Below are positions 24,941 through 34,811 of a stretch of DNA of 64,000 nt, one piece after another (the first letter of the stretch is position 1; every line of letters begins with the position of its first letter). The notes beneath the pieces are model-generated. The model was given only the letters and a program-made list of their open reading frames with translations. It was not told where the DNA came from and ran no database searches. Source of the stretch: Macrolepiota albuminosa (Eukaryota; Basidiomycota; Agaricomycetes; Agaricales; Agaricaceae). The position numbers and the translations under genes are program-made. The stretch spans positions 3,520,183-3,584,182 of the forward strand of contig JAMWFC010000117.1 of NCBI GenBank assembly GCA_027475525.1. The letters are read 5' to 3'.

Positions 24941-27589
24941 CATTGAGTTTGCACCGTCGGCTGAAGGGGGGGGGCAGATGGCTCCCCCGCTCACCCAAAA
25001 TGCGCCCCAGTGGGGACAATCGCAACAGGCTGTGGGCTTCCCACAGCAGCAGCAATAACCAGCGGTGGGCTACCCGCCGCAGCAGCCAGTGATCAGTGGC
25101 TATCCACTACACCAACTCATGCAGGGCAACTTCATGCCCCAGAACGCATCCGTGGGCGGCTATCAGCCCCAACAACCAGTAGCGGGCGCTTATGCGCCAC
25201 ATCACGCAGAGGGCCAATCTCAGCAACAGGCCTACGGGGGGCTAGTCAGCCCCCAAACAGCGGCAGGATGGAGGCAGCTTGCCCCCGTACTCGCAACAGG
25301 GCATGCCGTACCCCCCGGCTTGGATGGGGGCGTGGGGTGCAATGCCCCAGTACGATGCCTCGTATGAGGTGCTAGCCAAGGGAGGCCGGTCGATTTCCCT
25401 GTCGACCACAGCACCAACTGACAACTTAGAGGGATGCCGAGCATCCCTTGTGCAGGCCACCGTGGCCATTGAGAGCACAGAAACTCTCAGTCCAGGATGG
25501 AGCATCAGTTCATTGGCTGATGCGCCGACGGAGAGCTTGGCCAAGCTCTCCTTGCTACAGCGGCTGGAAATGCCACACCAATCCGAGCCCAGCTCAGAAG
25601 AGGAGTCACGACCTCGATGCAACAAAGGAAAAGCATGGGCTGTCGAGCCCAGTCACAACCAGGACTTAGTCCTGGCTACTCTTCTCCAATGTCTGGGAGA
25701 CAACGGGTACGATGTACCCGCAGAGTCATCATTCCTCCACAATGCGGAGGCGGTTGTCCTCATCAGCCGGATGATGGACAACATGGATCATATGCGCGCC
25801 CAGCGCAAAACGGATCTCCTTGCCCTATCGGCCGCTCGTAAGCGGCAGACTACACCCCTGAGTCAGGACACCGACTCCAGCAAAAGGGCACGTAGGCAAG
25901 GAGTGGAGGACGCGCCCTTCCGCTCGATTAAGTCGAGCGTTGCTGCTCCTGGCCGGGAGGCCGGCCTAGGACGGGACATCCTTCCCTATGAAGATGTCCC
26001 TGCTCCAGCTGCCCCCCAGCTTATCCAGCGCCTCGCCAGCGGCACGTCTGAGGTCGCATCTTCGCGACCAGTATCTGTGGTTTCCACCACGCACTCTGGG
26101 GAGCAGAGTTCCAGGGGCGTGAGCACACGCCCCACTGAGGCTAAGGCCTCACAACCCTGAAAGGATCGTCGGGGTAAGCAACCAGAAGGGCACGCATACG
26201 TCAACGTGCACTTCCCCAAGGGTGCCCCGAAAGGGGCCCCAGGGGCTAACATCCCCTTTTTACCCGCTATACTGGTAGAGGGCCTGCCAGCCCGACTCCC
26301 GCAGTGTGTGTGGGCAATAGACCCACGGTCTGATAAGTCGGAGCCGGAGAGGCTGCCATCCCCGCCCTCCGATGATGATTGGTATGAGGAGCCTAAAGAG
26401 GCTCGTATGGAATCCCCTGTGCCGCACGAGATGGCGGCACAATGTATGGTGCGCGAACGGCGCAACAGCAATCGATGGGCCAAGATGGATTGTTGGGCGC
26501 AGGATAGCGCCAAGCAAGGAGCTGCCCTCCTTGAGGACCAGACCGGGCGCATCCCTGATGCGCTTGGTGTTGTGATCTACCGTGATCACACTATTGAGCG
26601 CCAGAACTCATTCTTTGGCACGGGGCTAGCTCCCCAGTTCTATTGGTCGCCAGTGACCAATACCATCTTCGTCAGGCAAGAAGCCCACGCAGCCAGGTCC
26701 TTTGAGACCGATAAAGAGGGCAACGCCGCAGCAACGCCCCACAACAGTAAGGTGTACCAAGTGGCACCTCGCGGGTTTCCCCGCAGTCCTCGAGAAGTCC
26801 GCAGGCTTCATGCACTGGTTAACAACCAGTTTACACCGATTTGTCAGCGTCAGTTGGGCTACTTATTGCTCAACAAATTCAAGCGTGTGGCGCTCAACTG
26901 CCACCCTACTGCCCAAGACAGAGCTATGTCTCACTTACTCGACGAGGTCGAGTATAGGACCATCGCGGTACCCTTCGCAAGTCCAGAGGAGCGGGAGAAC
27001 ATCCTGCGAATGATTGTGCCTACACGGATCTATCGCCGCAAAGAGGGAGGGAGAATTGCCTTCGTCGGCCTTACCCCCCCTGATCCAAAGCAACCATTTG
27101 CTTTGGACTACCTGGGCTCATATGCCCTCCTCTATGGACGTCCTGGGACGTCCAACGTATGGACCGGTCTGGCCATGGACCGTGCCATGCGCATTCATTG
27201 GTGCAGCCTCTTTGGGTTTGCGCTTGTACGCGCCCTCAGCGCCAGCCGCCCCTCCAAGTCCACGGTACACAAGTACCTGGCCTATGTCTTTGCAAGGCCA
27301 GGCCTCTACAAAGAGGCCATGGCTGAGTACGAGGTGGCTATGGGGCAAGTCTTTGTGCCCCTCCACGCTGACGACCCTAACTTCGAGGCTCGGGCTGTGG
27401 ACATCCCGGAAGCGTCAGCTTCCGTGTTCACCACTTCGCACGTGTTACGCGTCCTTCTTCACAATCAAATTCCGGTCAGCTGGGCTGACCATGCGTACAC
27501 CTATGGGGTCACCTACTTGGCCCACCTATTCTTCAGCGACAGCCAGCTCTACAACGAGGTGGCCGCTATCGACGACGAGAGGCTGCAAC

Positions 27590-28101
27590 TGTAAGGGCGA
27601 CCTCTAGAGGCTGTGGCTCAGTCACACAGCTGGCAGAGGGAGATCCAAAGTGTATTAGAATATATACTGACAATATCAAGGTAGCTACTCACCTGGCAGA
27701 GGGAGATCCAAAGAGAACAAGTCTGGGGATCCCCTATGCCAGGTTGGACGCTTCTGGGGCCTCTGAAGCGTGGGAAACAACTGTACAGTACAACAAAACC
27801 TTAAAAACTCGAAAATTGACTAACCAAACAAGTGTGCAAACAAGGGAGGAAAACTCCGGACTTTAGAAGTCAGAAGGGCAAACTCCGGCTTATCTAAGCA
27901 GCCTGGAGCGGTGCTGAAGGGCCCACACTTGTTAGCTAAAGAACCAGAGCACCTCAAAGGTTGAGAATAGTACCAACAGATAGTGTTGAAGAAGTAGTAA
28001 CAGCAAAATGAGAGAATGGTAGAAGAAATAAGGAAGTGAATGAAAGGAGAGTGAAAAGAAATAAGGAGTGAAAGAAGAAAGGAATGAGGGGTCCCCTGAC
28101 A
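27590..28101 (-). repeat. 3' LTR of element B
   Basis: In element sense it starts TGTCAGGGGACCCC and ends GCCCTTACA. It appears identical to the 5' LTR at 33560-34071. Confidence 0.95.
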
Positions 28102-28112
28102 TCACCCCCCCT
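28102..28112 (-). other. polypurine tract of element B
   Basis: AGGGGGGGTGA in element sense, directly between the pol stop codon and the 3' LTR. This is where plus-strand DNA synthesis would start. Confidence 0.75.
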
Positions 28113-31100
28113 CTAGAGTGCGGCGTCTCGACGTGCTGGATAGAAGTAGTTCTGGATGGCCTGGTCTACTTTGGAAAGAGAATAGAGGCCTCTGATTGCC
28201 CGAGGAGCATCAGGATGCTGTTGATAGAATTCCCGGACCAAGGCAGGGGCATGGACATTCTCTTGTGGCTCCCAGGAAACGTCCTCGATTCCATAGCCCT
28301 TCCACTTGACCTTGAACTGAAGCTTATTCCTAAAGAGTCGGCTGTCTAGGATCCGCTCCACTTCATACTCTTCTTGGTTGTTTACCAGAACTGGTGGTGG
28401 AGGTGGCTGTGGACGTCGACCTGGAATTGGATCCTCTGGGGCTGGAGAAAGCTTCACCACATTGAAGACTGGATGGAGTCGACTCATTCCACTAGGCAGC
28501 TTGAGTCGATAGGCAAGTGGGCCTACCTGTCTTACTATAGGGAAGGGGCCTAGACGACGGTGAGAGAGCTTCTGAGAAGGTCGGGTAGTGGCAATGTCAG
28601 AGGCATCCAGGTAGACTCGATCTCCAGGCTTGTACTTGGGGGCTGGAGTTCGTCCACGATCGTAGTAGCGGGCCATGTCATCCTTTGCCTTAGCTAAAGC
28701 TGCCTTGGCCTCCTCCTGGGCTGCCTTCATCCGATCTATGAACTCATTGACAGCTTCATTCTCTGAAGGTCGTCCACGAGGCTCAAATCCCATCCGAGGA
28801 TGTCGACCAGTATCTAGAAGGAAAGGAGACATCTGGGTGGCAGCGTGTACACGGTTGTTGTACTGGAACTCTGCCTCTGGTAATAGATCGTCCCAGTCAT
28901 CCTGTCGTTCATTGCAGAAGAGCCGGAGATACTGTTCTAGCTCCTGGTTGACACGCTCAGTCTGGCCATCAGACTGGGGGTGGTAGGCTGTGGAGGTGTG
29001 GAGTTTGACATGGAGGAGGCGATACAGTTCTCTCGTAAACTCTGCCACAAACTGAGGTCCGCGGTCTGAGACATAAGCATCTGACAACCCATGGAGCTTC
29101 CAGACATGCTTCCGGTACAGATTGGCAGCGCCCATGGCTGAGCAAGTAGTGTGTGTTGGAATAAAATGAGCACGCTTGCCACAGAGATCCACTACCACCA
29201 TGATCGCATCATATCCATGAGAATCAGGTAACTCAACAATGAAGTCTACCGAGGCCACACTCCAACGCTCAGCTGGGATAGGCAATGGATGAAGCTGTCC
29301 CATAGGAGGCTGACGACGAGGCTTAGTCCGAAGGCAAAGATCACAGGTGGAGGTGTAAGAGCCAATATACCGTGACATTTGAGGCCACCAGTAATTCCGC
29401 GAAACCAGCTCCAGTGTCTTCCATCTGCCAGGATGTCCTGCAACTCGAGAGTCATGATGCTGCTCCACAATCCGCCTCCGGAGGTCTGGCAGGTTGGGAA
29501 CATAAATGCGTCCCCGGAAGGTGAGAAGACCATTCTCCAGAGACCACTCGTCGGTGCGGACAGACTTCACTCCAGCTTTCTCTCGAGCATGCAAGGCCAT
29601 GGCAGCCTTAGCTACCAGATCTTCTTGGGCGCCCTCCCGGTTACCTCGTCGGATGTCTCGAAGGATGCTCACTTCTTCTCCCTGGCCAACCACACCTTCT
29701 AGAGCACGGATAGCAAATAGTTCTGGCTTCAGAAGTACAATATTGTCATTGTCACTAGCTCCTGAACCATGGTCTGCTCGCCTAGAAAGCGCATCTGGCT
29801 TACCCATGCTCCGTCCCGGTTTGTGATGCAGAGAGAAGTCGAAGTTGGCCAGATACAAGGACCATCGAGCCTGTCGGCGGTTGAGTTTCTTGGCCGTCCG
29901 AAAGTACTCTAAGTTCTTGTGATCAGTCCACACCTCGAATTTATGCCTGGCACCCTCAAGGAAATGTCGCCACTCCTCAAATGACCGAATAATAGCTAGC
30001 ATCTCCTTATCATGGATCTCATAATTCCGCTCCACGGCATTGAGACTCTTGGAGTAGAAGGCCACAGGATGCCACTTACCATCCTCCCTTGACTGTTGAG
30101 AGAGAACGGCCCCAGTAGCAAAATCTGAGCTATCAGCTTCGACACGGAAGGGAGAGTCATCGTCTGGGAATATAAGGACAGGCTTTGAAGTGACCGCCTG
30201 TTTGAGGGCATCAAAGGCTGTCTGCTGTGCTGCATCCCAGTGCCAAGGAGTGTCCTTAGTGGTGAGATCGAAGAGGGGCCGGGCATGGTGTGAGAAATCC
30301 TGAATAAACCTCCGGTAGAAGTTGGTAAAACCCAGGAAGGCCTGAACCTCCTTCTTGTTCTTAGGCTCTGGCCACTCCGCTACACCAGCCACCTTGACTG
30401 GGTCCATCTCAGCCATTCCATGAGAGATGATCAGTCCAAGATATTCAACCTTAGTCTGCTCAAACTCACACTTCTCTGGCTTAAGATAGAGCTGGTGCTG
30501 GCGAAGACGTTCCAGTACGATGCGTGTAATCCGACGATGCTCCTCTAGAGTCTTGGTATAGATGAGAATATCGTCGAGGTATACACACACAACACCTTCC
30601 GCTATGAGGTCTCGGAAAATGTCGTTCATCATGGTCTGGAAGGTGGCAGGGCTATTAGTGAGGCCAAAGAACATTACCAGAGGTTCAAAGAGTCCACGAT
30701 TTGTTCGGAATGCTCCCTTCCACTCATCTCCTTCTTTGATGCGCACATTGTTGTAGCCCCAGCGGACATCCAACTTGGTAAAGTAGCGCGCACCTCGGAG
30801 GTTGTTGACAAGCTCTGAAATGAGTGGTAAGGGGTAGCGATTCTTCACAGTCATCGCATTCAAGACTCGGTAGTCCTGAACCAGACGTAGAGATCCATCC
30901 TTCTTCTTAATAAAGAAGACTGGAGAGGCCATCGGAGACTTTGAGGGACGGATGCGACCAGAGTCTAAATTCTCCTGCAAAAAGGCATCAAGCTCATCCT
31001 GTTCTCTGGGAGAGAGTGGGTAGACCTTGCAGCTAGAGGGCTCAGCATTGGGTGTAAGCTCAATTGCATGGTCCCACTGCTTACGCTCTGGCAGGGAGTC

Positions 31101-32171
31101 AAATGATGCCTTAGAGAAAACATCCTCAAAGTCTTGCAGGTGATGAGGAACCGCATCTCGGAACGACTTAGGAGCAGAGTTGGCAGCAAATGCCTGAGCT
31201 AGCCGCTGGGAGGTAGTTTGGCTAGCTCTGATCTCTGCTACACTTGGTGGAGGTCGTAACATAGTTGCATAAATCCTATCACCTGTCTCGATAGCCTCGT
31301 CTGGAGACTCTGGGTCAGGAGCGCATCCAAATTCACCCTCGCGTCCATCTTCCATCTGGGCTTCACTCGCTACACCTCGAACGTCCTCATAGAGGGCCTC
31401 TCTATAAGGGAACGCCAAGGGAGGAGGATCCAGTAGGTCAAGGTCTGCAAAGGGGAGGTGTCCAACTCGGCAAGCCCGGATAGCGGCACGCTCACGGACT
31501 GACTCTCTGCGCTCCTCTCTCACTTCCTTAGCACATGTGGAACACCGTCGAGGGCAGCGGCTCATGCTCACCTTACCCTTGGCCCAGTCAATCTCAGGAT
31601 TGTGATCACGTAGCCAGGAGAACCCAAGTATCATGTCCTGCTTTCCTAGGCTGGTAACTGCAAAGACTGCACGCTCAGAATGAGTCTGATAACGAAGGAC
31701 TAAATCCACCACTGAGCGGATGGATCCAGCTTCATTGAGCGTACCGTCAATGTTATAGACTGGAATAGGGTGAGAGAGGGGGCGGGTAGTGAGCCGGTGT
31801 TGTTCCACATAATGGGTGTCTAGGAAGAGTCCAGTAGCACCACTGTCCAAGAGAGCTATGACGCTTCGAGTCTGCTGAGTGTCAGTTGTCTCAATCTCCA
31901 CATTCAGACGCAGAGAGTTGGGAGAGGGAGTAGAAGCAACAACATAGCGACGGGGAAGGCGTCGTTCCCAAGCTGGGACACGTGGTCGTCGGACAGGAGA
32001 AGGAGGAGAAGAAGTCTTAGCTGAGGCTTGGACCAAGGGGGTATTTTGTACGTCGGAGGGGGTGCTTACAGTTTCAGTCAGAGAATCAGGAGTAGGGAGC
32101 GATACATTAGAAGACTCTACTGATTGACATGTAAACTGATTAGCACCAGGCGGCGGAGGCGTACAACTCAT
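28113..32171 (-). CDS. pol: Pol polyprotein of element B (protease, RT, RNase H, integrase, chromodomain)
   Basis: A single open frame of 1,352 residues from ATG 32171. Protease: LLDSGATGLFLD at about residue 108 and MILGFSWLRDHNPEIDW. Reverse transcriptase: [25 protein letters not shown] and catalytic [10 protein letters not shown] at about residue 530. RNase H: VEADSSDFATGAVLSQQ, EIHDKEMLAI and WTDHKNLEYF. Integrase: a His/His/Cys/Cys zinc region ending CDLCLRTK, then SVDFIVELPDSHGYDA, VSDRGPQFVAEF and [20 protein letters not shown] with the three acidic catalytic residues. A chromodomain near residues 1270-1325 (EYEVERILDSRL, FKVKWKGYGIEDVSWEPQEN) would bind modified histone tails and guide integration to heterochromatin (family knowledge). 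It lies in the -1 frame relative to gag. The ATG is 9 bases after the gag stop, but frameshifting at 32186-32192 is the likelier route of expression. Confidence 0.95.
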   Translation of the reverse strand: MSCTPPPPGANQFTCQSVESSNVSLPTPDSLTETVSTPSDVQNTPLVQASAKTSSPPSPVRRPRVPAWERRLPRRYVVASTPSPNSLRLNVEIETTDTQQTRSVIALLDSGATGLFLDTHYVEQHRLTTRPLSHPIPVYNIDGTLNEAGSIRSVVDLVLRYQTHSERAVFAVTSLGKQDMILGFSWLRDHNPEIDWAKGKVSMSRCPRRCSTCAKEVREERRESVRERAAIRACRVGHLPFADLDLLDPPPLAFPYREALYEDVRGVASEAQMEDGREGEFGCAPDPESPDEAIETGDRIYATMLRPPPSVAEIRASQTTSQRLAQAFAANSAPKSFRDAVPHHLQDFEDVFSKASFDSLPERKQWDHAIELTPNAEPSSCKVYPLSPREQDELDAFLQENLDSGRIRPSKSPMASPVFFIKKKDGSLRLVQDYRVLNAMTVKNRYPLPLISELVNNLRGARYFTKLDVRWGYNNVRIKEGDEWKGAFRTNRGLFEPLVMFFGLTNSPATFQTMMNDIFRDLIAEGVVCVYLDDILIYTKTLEEHRRITRIVLERLRQHQLYLKPEKCEFEQTKVEYLGLIISHGMAEMDPVKVAGVAEWPEPKNKKEVQAFLGFTNFYRRFIQDFSHHARPLFDLTTKDTPWHWDAAQQTAFDALKQAVTSKPVLIFPDDDSPFRVEADSSDFATGAVLSQQSREDGKWHPVAFYSKSLNAVERNYEIHDKEMLAIIRSFEEWRHFLEGARHKFEVWTDHKNLEYFRTAKKLNRRQARWSLYLANFDFSLHHKPGRSMGKPDALSRRADHGSGASDNDNIVLLKPELFAIRALEGVVGQGEEVSILRDIRRGNREGAQEDLVAKAAMALHAREKAGVKSVRTDEWSLENGLLTFRGRIYVPNLPDLRRRIVEQHHDSRVAGHPGRWKTLELVSRNYWWPQMSRYIGSYTSTCDLCLRTKPRRQPPMGQLHPLPIPAERWSVASVDFIVELPDSHGYDAIMVVVDLCGKRAHFIPTHTTCSAMGAANLYRKHVWKLHGLSDAYVSDRGPQFVAEFTRELYRLLHVKLHTSTAYHPQSDGQTERVNQELEQYLRLFCNERQDDWDDLLPEAEFQYNNRVHAATQMSPFLLDTGRHPRMGFEPRGRPSENEAVNEFIDRMKAAQEEAKAALAKAKDDMARYYDRGRTPAPKYKPGDRVYLDASDIATTRPSQKLSHRRLGPFPIVRQVGPLAYRLKLPSGMSRLHPVFNVVKLSPAPEDPIPGRRPQPPPPPVLVNNQEEYEVERILDSRLFRNKLQFKVKWKGYGIEDVSWEPQENVHAPALVREFYQQHPDAPRAIRGLYSLSKVDQAIQNYFYPARRDAAL

Positions 32172-32179
32172 CCGTCGCT

Positions 32180-33445
32180 CTATTGAAAACCCTCCCCTGC
32201 CGAACCAAAGGACCCATCCGATGGTTCTGCTACAGCTTCCACAGGACCCAAGGACTCCTCCAAGGGTTCTGCTTCAGTCTGTACATCTGGGGAGGGGTTT
32301 CCTCGAACATCTCGGGCAGCAAGGAGCTGGAGAAGGAGCTCCTCCTGCTCTGAAGCTGAGAGATAGCGCACCTCTAACCCCTGGGGACAATACCGAGCGA
32401 AGTGACCAGGCTTTCCACAGCGACGGCAGAGGAGAGGAAGGGAGGAACGTTGACGAGAGGCATCAACATCCATAGGTACTCCAAAAGGAAGAGGACGTGC
32501 TGCAGGTACCTGAGCTGGGGGTGGAGTGCGAAATGGAAGGGAAGGCTGGATGGGATGACGAGCAGAAAAGGATGCCTGTGGAGTGGAGCGAGGGGCAGCT
32601 CCACGGTGGAGCTCACGTCGTAACTCCATGAGCTGCCACTGATCACGTGCTACCTGATACCAGGTCTCGATACTCGTGTCATCAGGTCGTCCCTCAGCCA
32701 TGCTGTCAATCCGATCCATGAGAGAGGGAAGGAGGCCATCTCGGAAGGTGAGACAGAGCTGAAGACCATCCGGATAACAGGCCTGTTCAGCAAGAGCTCT
32801 GAAGGAGTCGATGTACTCATCTAGGGTCCGCTTCCCCTGCCCATATCGATGAGGATCTCGGAGAGTGAGGGCTGCCACCTTAGCAGGGTCCAAGGGGAAG
32901 AACTCTGTCCGAAACTCCTTCTCGAACTGATCCCAACTTCCAAAACTCTCTACTCCTCCAGGACGTCGAAAGACTCGTAGCGCGTATGTTGAAGCTCGCC
33001 CAGACTTCATGTAAGAAAGAACCCAAGCGATTTTGAGAGCGTCAGAGGGGAAAGCCTCACCACTGAGCTGAATATAGGTGATGCAGGACTGCAGGAAACG
33101 CTCGCCTATCGCTCGGTCACCATTGAATGCGTCTGGGAGTGCTGGGCGAGGAATATTGGCATGAACTGGGGGGGAGGCCCCAAAGCGAGGGACTGGGGGT
33201 GTGCCAGCCCTAACTGGAGGTGCCTGGAGAGGGGTAGGAGTGAGAGGGAGGCGCTCTAAGAGGGCCTGAAGGGAATGGGAGATAGTGTCTGTGGCCTGTC
33301 GTAATCCAGCAAGTTCGGTGGTGTGGAGGGTGAGGGAAGCTTGAGTGGTCTGCACCTGAGTCTCCAGAGCAAGCAAGCGACCCCAGGCATCATCCTGAGG
33401 GGCAGAAGCGTCCAGGGGAGTGTCTGAGGGGGCTGGTTGGGTCAT
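32180..33445 (-). CDS. gag: Gag protein of element B
   Basis: A 421-residue ORF from ATG 33445. The N-terminal helical region (WGRLLALETQVQTTQASL) could form a coiled coil. The capsid-like core follows at about residues 95-240 (DAFNGDRAIGERFLQSCITY, EAFPSDALKIAWVLSYMKSG, then WDQFEKEFRTEFFPLDPAKV). One CCHC zinc knuckle, CRRCGKPGHFARYCP, lies near residue 345. The C-terminal tail is acidic. Gag forms the virus-like particle and packages element RNA. The stop TAG (32180-32182) directly follows a canonical slippery heptamer, so a Gag-Pol fusion is expected at low frequency. No frame breaks are seen. Confidence 0.93.
   Translation of the reverse strand: MTQPAPSDTPLDASAPQDDAWGRLLALETQVQTTQASLTLHTTELAGLRQATDTISHSLQALLERLPLTPTPLQAPPVRAGTPPVPRFGASPPVHANIPRPALPDAFNGDRAIGERFLQSCITYIQLSGEAFPSDALKIAWVLSYMKSGRASTYALRVFRRPGGVESFGSWDQFEKEFRTEFFPLDPAKVAALTLRDPHRYGQGKRTLDEYIDSFRALAEQACYPDGLQLCLTFRDGLLPSLMDRIDSMAEGRPDDTSIETWYQVARDQWQLMELRRELHRGAAPRSTPQASFSARHPIQPSLPFRTPPPAQVPAARPLPFGVPMDVDASRQRSSLPLLCRRCGKPGHFARYCPQGLEVRYLSASEQEELLLQLLAARDVRGNPSPDVQTEAEPLEESLGPVEAVAEPSDGSFGSAGEGFQ
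32186..32192 (-). promoter_or_regulatory. probable -1 ribosomal frameshift site of element B
   Basis: In element sense the last gag codons read GAG GGT TTT CAA TAG, giving the heptamer G GGT TTT in the X XXY YYZ register. A slip of one base back enters the pol frame, which is open through the region and reaches the pol ATG at 32171. A downstream RNA structure was not assessed. Confidence 0.7.
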
Positions 33446-33546
33446 AGAAGCAACAGAGGGGCAGGGAGTAATCCAGTGGGGGAGGGACCTAAAGGGGCAA
33501 GAGAGGGCTCAAGCAGGCTGAAGGGGGCTCCCAGACCGAAATGTAG

Positions 33547-33557
33547 AGACTTGTTCT
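33547..33557 (-). other. self-priming primer-binding site of element B
   Basis: In element sense AGAACAAGTCT lies two bases after the 5' LTR. It is the exact reverse complement of AGACTTGTTCT inside the LTR (33684-33694 and 27714-27724). This matches the arrangement in Tf1/sushi elements, where the 5' end of the element RNA folds back to prime reverse transcription. No tRNA-type TGG start is present. Confidence 0.7.
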
Positions 33558-33559
33558 GC

Positions 33560-34071
33560 TGTAAGGGCGACCTCTAGAGGCTGTGGCTCAGTCACACAGC
33601 TGGCAGAGGGAGATCCAAAGTGTATTAGAATATATACTGACAATATCAAGGTAGCTACTCACCTGGCAGAGGGAGATCCAAAGAGAACAAGTCTGGGGAT
33701 CCCCTATGCCAGGTTGGACGCTTCTGGGGCCTCTGAAGCGTGGGAAACAACTGTACAGTACAACAAAACCTTAAAAACTCGAAAATTGACTAACCAAACA
33801 AGTGTGCAAACAAGGGAGGAAAACTCCGGACTTTAGAAGTCAGAAGGGCAAACTCCGGCTTATCTAAGCAGCCTGGAGCGGTGCTGAAGGGCCCACACTT
33901 GTTAGCTAAAGAACCAGAGCACCTCAAAGGTTGAGAATAGTACCAACAGATAGTGTTGAAGAAGTAGTAACAGCAAAATGAGAGAATGGTAGAAGAAATA
34001 AGGAAGTGAATGAAAGGAGAGTGAAAAGAAATAAGGAGTGAAAGAAGAAAGGAATGAGGGGTCCCCTGACA
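33560..34071 (-). repeat. 5' LTR of element B
   Basis: 512 bp, TG...CA ends in element sense, no difference seen from 27590-28101. It should hold the promoter. The predicted RNA start lies near LTR position 378, where the self-primer sequence sits. Confidence 0.95.
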
Positions 34072-34567
34072 GCAACGCCTCGACCATTATGGTACACCCC
34101 AGTCCATCGCTCAGTGGGATGGGTGGCGCAAAGCCACCATTGGCGATCGACAATGCCTGATGCTCCAGCAGCAGGACAGTCATCGTGCTCACGACGACGC
34201 GCTCACCAAGGGGATGTACCTCCTCATTGGGCAAGACATTCATGCCCATGAGATCTGGACGTGCCAGTACCCGTCCGACACTGGGGATCTGGAAGATCCC
34301 CAACCACCTATCCCGGGGTCAATCATCGACCCCAATCTCACACTGTCCCCCCTCCAGGACTATGACGACTCCCTGCCAGTAGCAGGGCCTTTGGGCACCT
34401 CCTATGCGCCCGCACCTGAGGATGAACTCCTCGATTACAACATGGACGACGCGACTGCCGATCCATTCCAGGAGCCTGGGGACTCTCCCATTGCCCCCGT
34501 CCCTGACTTACCGACGGCCTGACCGTCATCTTATCTCGAGACCATAGCTCAGTCTGATTGGGGGGTG

Positions 34568-34806
34568 TGTAGCGTAGTCTGCTATGTGGCGTTGGCCACA
34601 TAGCTTTACTTACTATAGTAGATATTATATTATATTTATTATAATATAATATTAATATATTAATTACTTTACCATATATATACGTACATATGTGCTGCTT
34701 ATTAAGCAGCTTATTTTTGTTGTAAACTACATTGTCAATAGACCAGTCTGGTCTGATTCAGTGTTGTGTGCAAACTAAGCTCTCTCAAATTTGTAACTTC
34801 GTTACA
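34568..34806 (+). repeat. 3' LTR of element A1
   Basis: Same length and ends as 17591-17829, with about six single-base differences. It is followed by the right copy of the target duplication GGTAG. Confidence 0.9.
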
Positions 34807-34811
34807 GGTAG

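Larger units (their letters stand above)
27590..34071 (-). mobile_element. element B: intact-looking Ty3/gypsy chromovirus nested in A1
   Basis: A 6,482-bp element on the minus strand with a 5-bp target duplication GCAAC (27585-27589 and 34072-34076). Its two 512-bp LTRs appear identical base for base. Gag and pol are both open. A self-priming site, a slippery frameshift site and a polypurine tract are all in place. This is the signature of a very recent and possibly still active insertion. It lies antisense to the A1 accessory ORF it interrupts. Confidence 0.95.
24882..34522 (+). pseudogene. accessory ORF of element A1, downstream of integrase, split by element B
   Basis: An ATG at 24882 (MDNMPMDQTEQQQQQQ) opens about 100 bases after the pol stop in the same sense. 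The N-terminal third is Gln/Pro/Gly/Tyr-rich and probably disordered. A charged region follows (KRARRQGVEDAPF near 25885), then a better ordered part from about 26730 (SPREVRRLHALVNNQFTPIC, LGYLLLNKFKRVALNCHPTA, DYLGSYALLYGRPGTSNVWT, TYGVTYLAHLFFSDSQLYNE). Element B interrupts it at 27590. Beyond B the frame resumes at 34077 (LDHYGTPQSIAQWDGWRKAT) and ends at 34522. In total it would be over 1,000 residues. Breaks include stops near 25056 and 26158 and a frameshift near 25300. It is not gag, pol or an obvious envelope, since I see no signal peptide or transmembrane segment. I do not recognise a domain. Confidence 0.75.
17591..34806 (+). mobile_element. element A1: Ty3/gypsy chromovirus with extra 3' ORF (contains nested element B)
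   Basis: Bounded by 239-bp LTRs and a perfect 5-bp target duplication GGTAG (17586-17590 and 34807-34811). Without the 6.5-kb nested element B it is about 10.7 kb. The order is LTR, gag with zinc knuckle, protease, reverse transcriptase, truncated RNase H, integrase with C-terminal chromodomain-like segment, a long accessory ORF, a G-rich polypurine tract (TTGGGGGGTG just before 34568) and LTR. The LTRs differ at about six sites, and the coding regions carry several stops and frameshifts, so this copy is not autonomous. I could not identify the primer-binding site. Confidence 0.9.
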
